Shown here one piece after another: positions 1 through 8,438 of a stretch of 64,000 nucleotides of DNA. Every line of letters begins with the position of its first letter. Position 1 is the first letter of the stretch. Position numbers and translations under genes: made by a program. The notes below the pieces were generated by a model. The model saw only the letters and a list, made by a program, of their open reading frames with translations. It had not been told where the DNA came from and made no database searches. Source of the DNA: ZC4RG30 sp046047615 (lineage in GTDB: Bacteria; Pseudomonadota; Gammaproteobacteria; Steroidobacterales; Steroidobacteraceae); NCBI GenBank assembly GCA_046047615.1, contig JBJOHO010000089.1, positions 124,001 through 188,000 on the forward strand. Direction: 5' to 3'.

Positions 1-720
1 CTCCAGGTAGTCGGCGAGCAGTGCACGGTCGCGCGCTCCCAGCCGCTTCTCCAACTGCGCTGCATCCTCACGCACGAGATCGAGGATGCTCGCATTCTCG
101 CGCAGCAAGGCGACGCGCTCGTCGGCCGTATCACCCTGCCCGAACAGCTGCTGGAACAGCTTGCGGGGATTGTGTTCCATGGGCAAAGGCGTGGACGGAT
201 CGCGGAAGGAAATCGTCTTGCCGTAGCTGCAACCGTAATTGCGGTCGCAGGAGCCTTCGCCGCCCCGCTCTTCCGTCGCGATCTCCAACGACGGGAGGGG
301 CGTTCCCTGGCCGATGTGCTGCGCGGCAATCTGGTCCACCGTGATCCCGCCATAGGGGTCATGGCTGATGCGCGGCGGCACGCAACTGAGCCAGGTGCCC
401 GGAGTGATGGCATGCACGGGCGCCGCAATGGCGGATTTGTTCTCAAGACCACTGACGACCGTCAGGTATTTCTGGAACGGCTTGAGGGGCGCCAGGATCT
501 GCGGCAACTCGAAGTCCGCGCCGGTCGTGGCGGGTGTCCACTTGTCCATCACCGCGCCGTGGGGAAAATAGACGAAGGCCATGCGGGGACGCGCGGCGGC
601 CGCGGTCCTGGCCAAGGCTGTGCCCGCCGGAACCATGGCGTCGAGCAAGGGCAGCGACACACCGGCGCCCAACCCCCGCAGCACGGTGCGACGCGATAGA
701 TGCTTGCGCGTGAGGAACAT
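1..720 (-). CDS. DUF1552 domain protein, Tat-exported (partial)
   Basis: The reading frame starts with ATG at 720 and runs off the left edge, so only the first 240 codons are visible. The N-terminus carries a twin-arginine signal (SRRTVLRG, residues 9-16) followed by a hydrophobic stretch, which suggests folded export. Visible stretches such as RPRMAFVYFPHGAVMDKW and CDRNYGCSYG match the DUF1552 family. The family is usually encoded next to a DUF1592 cytochrome-like protein, as here: the upstream gene ends only 12 bases earlier and a GGAG motif lies 6 bases before this start. The biochemical role of the family is not established. The pairing suggests a secreted or periplasmic redox or polymer-related unit. 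Confidence 0.85.
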   Translation of the reverse strand, partial: MFLTRKHLSRRTVLRGLGAGVSLPLLDAMVPAGTALARTAAAARPRMAFVYFPHGAVMDKWTPATTGADFELPQILAPLKPFQKYLTVVSGLENKSAIAAPVHAITPGTWLSCVPPRISHDPYGGITVDQIAAQHIGQGTPLPSLEIATEERGGEGSCDRNYGCSYGKTISFRDPSTPLPMEHNPRKLFQQLFGQGDTADERVALLRENASILDLVREDAAQLEKRLGARDRALLADYLE

Positions 721-732
721 GTCGGACTCCGG

Positions 733-3171
733 TCAGTGGTTCGGGCCAGCGGCCTGCCGCCGGGCGTGCAGCGGGGACGCCGCCGCGTCGGGAACACGGT
801 CCTGCAGGAAGGCGGGGCTTTCGACGATGCCCAGGACGATTGCCGACAGGCGGTAATCCTCACGGGCCGCATCACGCACGATCCGCCGCAGCAGGGGCAT
901 GTCGGCGTGGCGCGCGGCGCGGCCGAGGGCAAAGCCCAGCAGGTGCTCCGAGAAGGTCATGACGAACATGTCGGACCGGGCCACCAGCGCAGCCCGCAGA
1001 TCGTCCGGCCCAGTGAACTCCGCGCCATCGGCGAAGCGGCCGGCGGCATCGATGGTCGCGGCGGCATCCACGTCCTTGTCGCGCCACTGGCCGATGGCGT
1101 TGAAATTCTCCAGCGCAAGCCCCGGGGGATCGATGACCCCATGACACCCGTTGCAGCCCTTCACGGAGCGATGCTGCTCCAGCCGGGCCCTTACCGTCTG
1201 CTGCGCCTCACCCTCCTGGCTCTCCGGAAAGGCCTCGACGTTGGGCGGCGGCGCGGCGGGCGGCGTGCCGAGGATCTTCTCCAGCACATAGGAGCCGCGC
1301 AACACGGGCGTGGTGCGGTTGGCGTAGGAGGTGGTCATGAGGATGGCCCCCTTGCCGAGGAGCCCCCTGCGCCAGCTCTGCGGCATGCGCAGCCTGCGGA
1401 ACTGGCCGCCGCGGACATCGTGCATGCCGTAGTGGATGGCAAGCCGCTCGTTGAGGAAGCTGTATTCACCCGTCAGCAGTTCGACCACGCTGGCGTCGCG
1501 CTCGAAGATGTCCGCCATGAACAGCTCGAGTTCGCGGCGGAAGGCCGGGATGAGATCGTCCGTGTACTCGGGAAAGATGTTCGGGTCCGGATTCACCAGT
1601 TCCAGTCCCTTGATGTTGAGCCACTGGAACGCGAAATTCGTGACCAGTGTGCGTGCCCGCGGATGCGCCAGCATGCGGCGCACCTGCGCTTCCCGTACGG
1701 CCGGGTCCGCAAGACCGCCCTGGGCAGCCACCTCGATCAACGCTTCGTCGGGCGGGCCGCTCCACAAGAAGAACGCCAGGCGCGAGGCCAGGTCGAGCCC
1801 CTGCAGCGTGAACACGTCGCCAGGACGGGCGCCGGCGGGGGGGCTGTGCATGCGGAACAGGAACTTGGGACTCGCCAGGATGGCGACCAGACCCTTCTGG
1901 AGACCGGTCTCGAAACCACCCTGTGCCCGCCCCTCCTCGAAGAAACGCAGCGGACCGCGCAGGTCATCCCCGTCGACGGGCCGGCGGAACGCCAGGCGCG
2001 CAACCCTTCCGAGGATCTTTTCGGCACAGGGACGTTCGTCAGCAGCGTTCGCCGGCTCGCAGATGAGGAGGCGCCGCCGCGCCTCCGTAAGGGCGACACC
2101 ACCCTTGGCCAGCGGCCCGTTGATCTCCACGTTGCTGATGCGTGGGCCACCCGAGACACCATTGACGGCGACCGCCATGCCTTCCACGGGATTGAACGCG
2201 TGCAGGGTCTCGTTCGACTCCGCCGCCGTCTTCTGCCGGAAGGCGATGCCGATGCGGTGGCGGCCGGCCGTCGTCCGGAACGGGATGTTGCGGAAACGGT
2301 CATTGATCGCACCGACGCCCGCCGCCTGCTGCAAGTCCACGGCGTCGAGGTCTGTGGCATCCCCGAACCCGGCCTCATAGACCCGGCGACCGTCCAGCGT
2401 GACGACAAGCGAGCGGGGATCGAGAACCCCCCAAAGATAGCCCGCCCCGACCAGGCCGCTGATCGTCAGCTCGTAGTCGCCGTCGACCGGAAACTCGTGG
2501 TCGATGACCATGCCGCCGCGCGTGCCCAGCGGCAGCCCCTCGATGTGCATGTATTGCGAGGCCTGCCAGCTGCCGGGATAGACGCGGCTCTGCGACCGCG
2601 CACGCGGGTTCCCGAGCGCCAACAGGCTGACCTGGCGCGCAGCACTGATGTACTGCTCAAGGAACGCGGGTGAGATCTTCAGCACCTCCGCTGAATTGTC
2701 GAAGCCGGCGCTCTGGTCATCACGCGGCAACAACTCGTCGACCTCGACCTCGACGCCGAGAATCTCCCGGACGGCATTGCGGTACTCGGGCTTGTTGAGT
2801 CGATGGAGAGGCTTGGTGCCGGGATCAGGCCGAAGGCCGGCCTCACGGTCGAGGGCTGTCTCCATCGCCAGCACGAAGGCCTCGCGGTCGGCCTTGGCAG
2901 GTTGCTGCTCCCCGGGTGGCGGCATCAGATTGCCACGAAGCTTGCGCACCACCTCTTCCCAGGTATCCGCGCTCTCATGGATGGCATCCGGCTGGAGCCC
3001 GTCCAGCGCCAGGCCGCCCGCCCAATCGGTGGCGTTGTGGCACGTGCCGCAATACTGGTCGATGAAACCCCAGCGCGCCGCAAGGGCATCGTCCGCAGCC
3101 ACCGCCGTGAAGGACGCACCCGCCAGGGCAACCAGCGCCACCGAGCGCCGCAATGCAACAAGAACCGACAT
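733..3171 (-). CDS. DUF1592/DUF1588/DUF1585 diheme-type exported protein
   Basis: An 812-residue exported protein. I chose the ATG at 3171 because it gives a clean signal peptide (residues 1-26, ending AVAAD) and has a GGGGGA motif just upstream; longer in-frame starts exist but add non-signal sequence. A cytochrome-c motif CGTCH is at residues 41-45 and a second, CNGCH, lies in the C-terminal third before IDPPGLALENF, the DUF1588 signature. Between them are stretches matching DUF1587 (LNKPEYRNAVREILG), DUF1595 and DUF1592 (SRLAFFLWSGPPDEAL), with DUF1585 at the end. This is the planctomycete-type multi-domain cytochrome architecture, also found in some gammaproteobacteria. It probably forms an operon with the DUF1552 gene downstream. 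The substrate is unknown. Confidence 0.9.
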   Translation of the reverse strand: MSVLVALRRSVALVALAGASFTAVAADDALAARWGFIDQYCGTCHNATDWAGGLALDGLQPDAIHESADTWEEVVRKLRGNLMPPPGEQQPAKADREAFVLAMETALDREAGLRPDPGTKPLHRLNKPEYRNAVREILGVEVEVDELLPRDDQSAGFDNSAEVLKISPAFLEQYISAARQVSLLALGNPRARSQSRVYPGSWQASQYMHIEGLPLGTRGGMVIDHEFPVDGDYELTISGLVGAGYLWGVLDPRSLVVTLDGRRVYEAGFGDATDLDAVDLQQAAGVGAINDRFRNIPFRTTAGRHRIGIAFRQKTAAESNETLHAFNPVEGMAVAVNGVSGGPRISNVEINGPLAKGGVALTEARRRLLICEPANAADERPCAEKILGRVARLAFRRPVDGDDLRGPLRFFEEGRAQGGFETGLQKGLVAILASPKFLFRMHSPPAGARPGDVFTLQGLDLASRLAFFLWSGPPDEALIEVAAQGGLADPAVREAQVRRMLAHPRARTLVTNFAFQWLNIKGLELVNPDPNIFPEYTDDLIPAFRRELELFMADIFERDASVVELLTGEYSFLNERLAIHYGMHDVRGGQFRRLRMPQSWRRGLLGKGAILMTTSYANRTTPVLRGSYVLEKILGTPPAAPPPNVEAFPESQEGEAQQTVRARLEQHRSVKGCNGCHGVIDPPGLALENFNAIGQWRDKDVDAAATIDAAGRFADGAEFTGPDDLRAALVARSDMFVMTFSEHLLGFALGRAARHADMPLLRRIVRDAAREDYRLSAIVLGIVESPAFLQDRVPDAAASPLHARRQAAGPNH

Positions 3172-3259
3172 ATTCCCCCGACGCGACAGCATCGACCCCA
3201 ACATTCTAGAGAAAGACCGACGCCGCTGTCCGCAGTTCCAGCGACCCCCGGCGGGTGGC

Positions 3260-4333
3260 TCAGTTGCGCTGGCGACGCGCCCGCAAGCGCTGCACGATTT
3301 GCAAGGCCGTCTCTTCGCAAGGGGGCAACTCCGCATCGCTGCGACCCAGCGGCGTGACGCGGGCCCCAAGGCGCAGCAGGTGGGCGCACCAGGTCAATCC
3401 GGCACCGAAGGCGGGCAACAACACCAATGCCCCTGGTGCGGCGCGCCCCTCTTCCAGCGCCTCGACCAATGCCACCGGCACCGTCGCCGACGACATGTTG
3501 CCGTAACGGTGCACGTTGACGAACACCCGGCCGCTCTCGATCCCTGCCCGCTTGGCCACCGCCTCGATGATGCGCAGGTTGGCCTGGTGGGGGACGACCA
3601 GATCGATGTCCCCGGGGCCCAGCCCTCGCGCCGCCAGGACCTCCGCGCTGGCGGTGCCCATGCCCTGCACGGCGCGGCGGAAGATGTCCTGACCCTCGAA
3701 GATCCAGTCGGTGCGCCCATACGGGCGACTGAAGTCGGCATAGCGGCAACCGGCACCCTGGATGACCAGGCTGTCACGGCCCTCCACGTCACAGCCCAGG
3801 CGCTCCGCGAGCAGGCCCTCCTGCGCCTCACTGGCCTCCAGCACCACGGCCGCGCAGCCATCGCCGAACAGGACCGCCACGTTCCGGTTGTCCCAGTCCA
3901 TGAGTCCACTGATCAGCTCGCCGCCAATCACCAGCGCCCGGCGGACGGTTCCGCAACGGATCAGTGCCGTCGCCGTGCTCAGCGCGTAGAGGAAGCTGGT
4001 GCATGCCGTGTTGACGTCCATGGAGGCGGCCCGGAGTGCGCCCAGGCGGGCCTGGATGCCCGAGGCCTGGTTCGGGACCTGGTCATCGAAGCTGCAGGTG
4101 CCGAAGACGATCAGATCGATGTCTCCGGGCTCCAGGCCGGCGGCCGCCAAAGCGCGCCGCGACGCGACCACCGCCAGCTCGGTGAGCGGGACATGCGAGA
4201 TCCGCCGCTCCCGGATTCCTGTACGCGACACGATCCAGTCATCGTTGGTATCGAGGAAGGTGGCGAGATCGGCATTGCTGAGCACGGCCGGCGGCAAGCA
4301 CTTGCCCCAGCCCGTGAGCGCGGCGTGGATCAT
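3260..4333 (-). CDS. fabH: beta-ketoacyl-ACP synthase III (FabH-type)
   Basis: A 357-residue thiolase-fold condensing enzyme of the KAS III class, which joins an acyl-CoA starter to malonyl-ACP at the start of fatty acid synthesis. The catalytic triad is readable: Cys111 in NTACTSFL, His249 in VPHQAN and Asn279 in RYGNMSSAT. N-terminal DDWIVSRTGIRERR is the usual FabH signature. It is about 30 residues longer than typical FabH because of a charged C-terminal tail (ending RARRQRN). It is not beside fabD, fabG, acpP or plsX, so it may be a second copy with a specialised starter preference rather than the housekeeping enzyme. OleA-like or PQS-type condensing enzymes are alternatives. Confidence 0.88.
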   Translation of the reverse strand: MIHAALTGWGKCLPPAVLSNADLATFLDTNDDWIVSRTGIRERRISHVPLTELAVVASRRALAAAGLEPGDIDLIVFGTCSFDDQVPNQASGIQARLGALRAASMDVNTACTSFLYALSTATALIRCGTVRRALVIGGELISGLMDWDNRNVAVLFGDGCAAVVLEASEAQEGLLAERLGCDVEGRDSLVIQGAGCRYADFSRPYGRTDWIFEGQDIFRRAVQGMGTASAEVLAARGLGPGDIDLVVPHQANLRIIEAVAKRAGIESGRVFVNVHRYGNMSSATVPVALVEALEEGRAAPGALVLLPAFGAGLTWCAHLLRLGARVTPLGRSDAELPPCEETALQIVQRLRARRQRN

Positions 4334-4370
4334 TCCGGAGCCCCTGCGTTGGTCACAGGGAGTGACTGTA

Positions 4371-6263
4371 TCAGCCTGCGAGCTGGGCCGGTCGCTGGGC
4401 GTCAGCGAGGCGCATCAGCTCGCGGCGGTGCAACCAGCGCAGGGCGACCTCCATGCGCATCGGGCGGCTCCACAGGAAACCCTGCCCCTTGTGGTAGCCA
4501 AGGGCCAGCAGCGAACGTGCCTGTGCCTCGTTCTCGACCCCTTCGGCCACCACATCGATGTCACAGGCCTTGGCCATCGCCATCAGGGCGGCACACAAGG
4601 CCTTGCCATTGCCATCGGTGTTGATGGCGGACACGAAACGCCGGTCCACCTTGAGGGTGCCGAACGGCAGGGACTGCAGCATCGCGATCGACGCGTATCC
4701 GGTGCCAAAGTCATCCAGCGCCAGTTTCAGGCCCATCGAGCCGCACTGCCCCAAGGTTTCGCGCGCCGTGCCGTCGGCGTCGAGCCAATGTGTTTCAGTG
4801 ACCTCCAGGCACAGCTGCCGCGGATTGACACGGTACTGAGCCAGTGCATGGCGGACATCCTCGACGAACTCGCGGCGCATCAACTGGCGCACCGAGACAT
4901 TGACGTTGATGACCTTGTCCTCCAAGGCCTCGTCGCGCCGTGCGAGCAGCTGGCACGCCTGCAACAGCATCTGGTGCCCGATGGCGTGGATCTGCCCGGA
5001 CTCCTCGGCGACGCTGATGCACTCCATGAGCGGCATGTCGGCCAGGCGCTGGTCCTTGAACCGCAGCAGCATCTCGAAACCCACCGGGTTTCCGGTCGCC
5101 AGATCGACAACCGGCTGCATGAAGGGATCCACGAAGTCACCACCGGCAATGGCATCGGCCAGCAACTGCTCGATCAACCGTCGCCGCAGCCACATGCCCG
5201 ACTCGTTCGCGTCCACCACCACCGTGCGGTCGCCACCCAGGGAACGGGCACGACGCGCCGCGACATCGGCCTGCGAATTCGCAGACTCCAGATCGGACTG
5301 GAAGTCGATCTGCACCAGACCGCAGGAGAAAGTCATCGGCGCGACGCCCGGGTGCCCCGGGCGTGCAATCTGGCTGCGCAATGCCTCGATGCGCTCGCGG
5401 ACATCATCCAGCTCCCCTGGCACCAGGACGATGAAATCCGCCTCGGCCTGCCGCACCAGCAACCGGGCCTCGTGGAAATAGGACGCCATCCTGCCCGAGA
5501 AAGCCTTGATGTCGGCATCGGCAAGCCGCTTCACGGCGGCATTGCTGTCGCGCGCCACAGGCTGGTCGAGGATGAAATGCAGGGCGCAGAAGGGTACACC
5601 GGCCTGCTCGCAGGTCCGCAGGATCTCACCGCCGCGCAGGTCGAGGTATTGCCGGTTGCCCAGTCCTGTCAACGCGTCGATGACGGGCGCCGCTATGCTC
5701 TCAGCGGTATCCCCCTTGGTACGTTCCAGCACCAGGCTGCCCAAACGGGCCAGCAGCTCGAGGACCTCCGCCTCCTCGCCACTGGGGGCGCCCGCCTCGG
5801 CAAGATAGACCGCCAGGGTGGCGATGACCCCCTCGCCATCAGCCGAGCGCACAGGCTCGAACCACACGGCACGCAGACCCAGCACGCGAAACACCGGACG
5901 CAGCGGCTCCCAGAGCGCGCTGGACATCACATCATCCGTGTACAGGCGCAAAGTGGGGACGCCAGTGGATTCCACGCCACGCAAGGCCGGTGCCGGCATC
6001 ATCCGCGGCATGGCAGACTGCAGCGCTTCACTGGCGCGACCGCGGCCACCGATGCGGACCCCGTTGATGCCACGCAGATGCGGCACGAGGACGGCGGCGA
6101 ACGCCCCCGCGAGGGCCTCCTCGGCGGTCTTCGCTATGATGTCAAGGATGTCGCTCTGGTCCGCCCCGCGGGCAACCAGCTCCAGCGCGGCCTGCTGGCC
6201 GCGCAGCACTTTGGCTGTCGGAATGGGCCCTCGGCCCTGCCGCGTGGACTGCGTCTGCGTCAT
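4371..6263 (-). CDS. GAF-(degenerate GGDEF)-EAL cyclic-di-GMP protein
   Basis: About 630 residues from the ATG at 6263 (MTQTQSTRQG); an upstream in-frame start at 6323 would add 20 residues. It has a GAF-like sensor region at roughly 25-165, then a GGDEF-fold domain (LTGLGNRQYLDL) whose active-site signature is replaced by AEADF at 273-277, so cyclase activity is unlikely. The C-terminal EAL domain looks intact: Glu397 in GFEMLLRF, an Asn in NVNVSVRQL, the DDFGTGYAS loop, the Lys in LKVDRRF and the Glu in VVAEGVEN. I infer a phosphodiesterase for cyclic-di-GMP with GAF and dead GGDEF as regulatory modules. It is divergent from the H-NOX gene and paralogous to the protein at 8439-10337. Confidence 0.9.
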   Translation of the reverse strand: MTQTQSTRQGRGPIPTAKVLRGQQAALELVARGADQSDILDIIAKTAEEALAGAFAAVLVPHLRGINGVRIGGRGRASEALQSAMPRMMPAPALRGVESTGVPTLRLYTDDVMSSALWEPLRPVFRVLGLRAVWFEPVRSADGEGVIATLAVYLAEAGAPSGEEAEVLELLARLGSLVLERTKGDTAESIAAPVIDALTGLGNRQYLDLRGGEILRTCEQAGVPFCALHFILDQPVARDSNAAVKRLADADIKAFSGRMASYFHEARLLVRQAEADFIVLVPGELDDVRERIEALRSQIARPGHPGVAPMTFSCGLVQIDFQSDLESANSQADVAARRARSLGGDRTVVVDANESGMWLRRRLIEQLLADAIAGGDFVDPFMQPVVDLATGNPVGFEMLLRFKDQRLADMPLMECISVAEESGQIHAIGHQMLLQACQLLARRDEALEDKVINVNVSVRQLMRREFVEDVRHALAQYRVNPRQLCLEVTETHWLDADGTARETLGQCGSMGLKLALDDFGTGYASIAMLQSLPFGTLKVDRRFVSAINTDGNGKALCAALMAMAKACDIDVVAEGVENEAQARSLLALGYHKGQGFLWSRPMRMEVALRWLHRRELMRLADAQRPAQLAG

Positions 6264-6460
6264 GCCTTCACTCTGCGCCCGGCGGGAGAAGCCCCCCGGT
6301 GCAGTGGACATAATTTGCGACAAAATTGCTCCGCTTCGTGGACGGAATCACGCAGCGTGCCGTGCGGGTGGCGCCAAAGCTGCCGGCGCGGATCAAATCC
6401 CCGGGAAATGGCAGCCGCTTGAGCGTCTAGTGGCGGCCTCGTTGTCAGGCAGGTGTATTC
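6264..6460. promoter_or_regulatory. shared divergent regulatory region of EAL and H-NOX genes
   Basis: These 197 bases separate the divergent EAL-protein and H-NOX starts, so both promoters should lie here. An AT-rich patch near 6312-6327 has 5-base arms AATTT/AAATT around a 6-base spacer, a weak dyad. I see no convincing FNR/DNR-like TTGAT-N4-ATCAA or NsrR-like site. No promoter could be assigned with confidence. Confidence 0.3.
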
Positions 6461-7006
6461 ATGAAAGGCGTGGTGTTCACGGAGTTCCTGGAGATGGTCG
6501 AGCAGCGCTACTCGCTCGACATGGTGGACGACTTGCTCGAGGAGGCTGCGCCGGCTTCGGGTGGCGCCTACACCGCAGTGGGCACCTATGACCACGCCGA
6601 GATGGCAGCGCTGGTCGCCGCCTTGGCAGTCCGGACCAATACCAGTGTGGCGGAACTGCTGCGCAGCTTTGGTCGCCACCTGTTTTCCGTGTTTGCAGCG
6701 CAGTACACACAGTTCTTCCGCGGAACAGGCGATGCGCTGGAGTTCATGGCCGGCATCGAGGATGTGATCCACGCCGAGGTGCACAAGCTGTATCCGGATG
6801 CGGAACTTCCCCGCCTGCCCACGGAGGAACGAGGTCCCGACCACCTGGTGCTGCGCTACGAGTCCTCGCGCCACCTGGAGGAACTGGCACACGGGCTGAT
6901 CGAGGGCTGCGTGGCGCACTTCCGGACCGCGCTTGACATCGAGCGCAGTGGAGGTGCGGGCACGTCCGAGCCCGTCCGCTTCAGGCTCACCCGCAGGCTG
7001 GCATGA
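6461..7006 (+). CDS. H-NOX haem nitric oxide/oxygen-binding sensor
   Basis: A 181-residue protein opening with MKGVVFTEFLEMVE, the standard H-NOX start. The proximal haem ligand fits His104 in DVIHAEVHKLYP, and the haem-propionate motif YxSxR is Tyr133-Ser135-Arg137 (YESSR). The distal pocket shows no obvious Tyr in the expected place, but I cannot model it, so NO rather than O2 selectivity is inferred from facultative proteobacterial relatives. Its stop overlaps the start of the downstream kinase (ATGA at 7003-7006), the usual arrangement in which H-NOX inhibits or tunes its partner kinase. It probably reports nitric oxide to the cyclic-di-GMP enzymes on either side. Confidence 0.95.
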   Translation: MKGVVFTEFLEMVEQRYSLDMVDDLLEEAAPASGGAYTAVGTYDHAEMAALVAALAVRTNTSVAELLRSFGRHLFSVFAAQYTQFFRGTGDALEFMAGIEDVIHAEVHKLYPDAELPRLPTEERGPDHLVLRYESSRHLEELAHGLIEGCVAHFRTALDIERSGGAGTSEPVRFRLTRRLA

Positions 7007-8340
7007 CCGCGGCGAACGAGGCGCGTTGGCAGGCCCGGCTGTTGCGCGAGCGGCAAGCGCGCAAGGAAGCCGAGCGGCTGCTGGAAGCCAAGAGCCTTGA
7101 ACTCTACCGCGCCAATGGCGAACTCCGGCGGGCAGCCGACGTCCTGGAGCAACAGGTCAGGGAACGGACGGCGGAACTGCTGGAAGCACTGCAACAGGCA
7201 GAGGCTGCCACCCGGGCAAAAAGCGATTTTCTCGCCATGATGAGCCATGAAATCCGCACGCCTCTCAACGCGATGCTGGGGATGGCCGAACTGCTGTCGC
7301 TCAGCACGCTCGACGACGACCAGGCCGAGGACCTGGCCACGCTGCGCAGCAGTGGCGAGTCCCTGCTGTCACTGATCAACGACCTGCTGGACTACTCCAA
7401 GATCGAGGCCGGTCGCCTGGAACTCGACGATGTGCCCTTCGACCTCCGGGCGGAGCTGCGCGACACCATCGCCCTCTACCGTCCGCTGGCCACGCAGCGC
7501 CAACTGCAGCTCGACCTGATATTGGCCGACGACTTGCCAGCGCAGGTCCAGGGCGACAGCGCACGCTTGCGCCAGATCTTGTCCAACCTGCTGTCGAACG
7601 CCCTGAAGTTCACACATTCTGGAGGTATCGAGGTGCGCGCCGCGCTGCTCGTTGCGGCGGGCAGTGGGCAGCGTTTGCGTCTGGAAGTCCGGGACACCGG
7701 CATTGGCATTCCGATGCGGCACATCCCGCGTCTGTTCCGCGCCTTCACCCAGGTCGATGCGTCGATCAACCGCCGTTACGGTGGCACCGGACTGGGCCTT
7801 GCCATCTGCGGCCGGCTTGCAGAGGCCATGGGCGGCCATATCAGCGTGACCAGCGAGGAGGGCCTGGGCAGCTGCTTTGTCCTTGAGCTGCCGCTGAAAG
7901 GTGTGGCGCCAAGCCTGCCGCCAGCCGCGGAGGTGGCGGACACCGGCTTGCACCCTGTCGTCGGCATGGAACGGCTGGTCGTGCTCGTGGTCGACGACCA
8001 CGTCGTCAACCTCAAGCTCGCCTTGGCCATGCTCGCCCGCCTCGGGGTCACCGCAGATGCGGTCACTGATGGCAGCCAGGCCCTGCAGGCGGTGCAGGAG
8101 CGCGCCTATGACCTGGTGCTGATGGACGTACAGATGCCCGTGCTTGATGGGCTGCAGGCAGCGCGTGCAATGCGCGCACTGCCGCTAGCGCGGCAGCCGA
8201 AGATCGTTGCCCTGACGGCAGCCGCCTTCGAGTCGGACCGGCGCAACTGCCTCGACGCGGGCATGGACGATTTTCTTGCCAAGCCCCTGCGACTCTCGAC
8301 ACTGCGCTCACTGTTGCGCCAGCTGCTGCCCCCGTTTTGA
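7003..8340 (+). CDS. H-NOX-associated hybrid histidine kinase/response regulator
   Basis: A 445-residue soluble kinase with no membrane segment. Residues 5-75 are a charged coiled coil (RQARKEAERLLEAK). The HisKA phosphoacceptor is His82 in SHEIRTPLN. The ATPase domain shows the N box (LSNLLSNALKFTH), G1 (DTGIGIP) and G2 (GGTGLGLAICG). A C-terminal receiver domain begins at about 325 (LVVDDH) with phosphoacceptor Asp375 in LMDVQMP and the conserved Lys in FLAKPL. It overlaps the H-NOX gene by 4 bases, so the two are translationally coupled. No separate HPt or output regulator is adjacent; the next gene is a GGDEF-EAL protein, a plausible functional output although it lacks a receiver. Confidence 0.95.
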   Translation: MTAANEARWQARLLRERQARKEAERLLEAKSLELYRANGELRRAADVLEQQVRERTAELLEALQQAEAATRAKSDFLAMMSHEIRTPLNAMLGMAELLSLSTLDDDQAEDLATLRSSGESLLSLINDLLDYSKIEAGRLELDDVPFDLRAELRDTIALYRPLATQRQLQLDLILADDLPAQVQGDSARLRQILSNLLSNALKFTHSGGIEVRAALLVAAGSGQRLRLEVRDTGIGIPMRHIPRLFRAFTQVDASINRRYGGTGLGLAICGRLAEAMGGHISVTSEEGLGSCFVLELPLKGVAPSLPPAAEVADTGLHPVVGMERLVVLVVDDHVVNLKLALAMLARLGVTADAVTDGSQALQAVQERAYDLVLMDVQMPVLDGLQAARAMRALPLARQPKIVALTAAAFESDRRNCLDAGMDDFLAKPLRLSTLRSLLRQLLPPF

Positions 8341-8363
8341 CAATAAGGAGAACTTGAGGCGCG

Positions 8364-8380
8364 TCACAGCGAGACTGTGA
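8364..8380. other. short inverted repeat between kinase and GGDEF-EAL genes
   Basis: TCACAG at 8364-8369 and CTGTGA at 8375-8380 form a perfect 6-base dyad with a 5-base centre in the 98-base gap after the kinase gene. There is no T-run, so it is not an obvious terminator; an operator is equally possible. Confidence 0.3.
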
Positions 8381-8438
8381 TCCAGTCCGCGTTTCCCCTG
8401 CTGCCGGCAGCGGCATCCTTGCATGGTCGCAACGGAGG

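Noticed and set aside
700..2673. A 657-codon plus-strand frame opposite the DUF1592 gene
   Set aside because: No recognisable motif, and the minus strand encodes a coherent multi-domain protein with haem motifs.
6264..6460. FNR/DNR or NsrR site before the H-NOX gene
   Set aside because: No TTGAT-N4-ATCAA or NsrR-like dyad; only a weak 5-base AT dyad.
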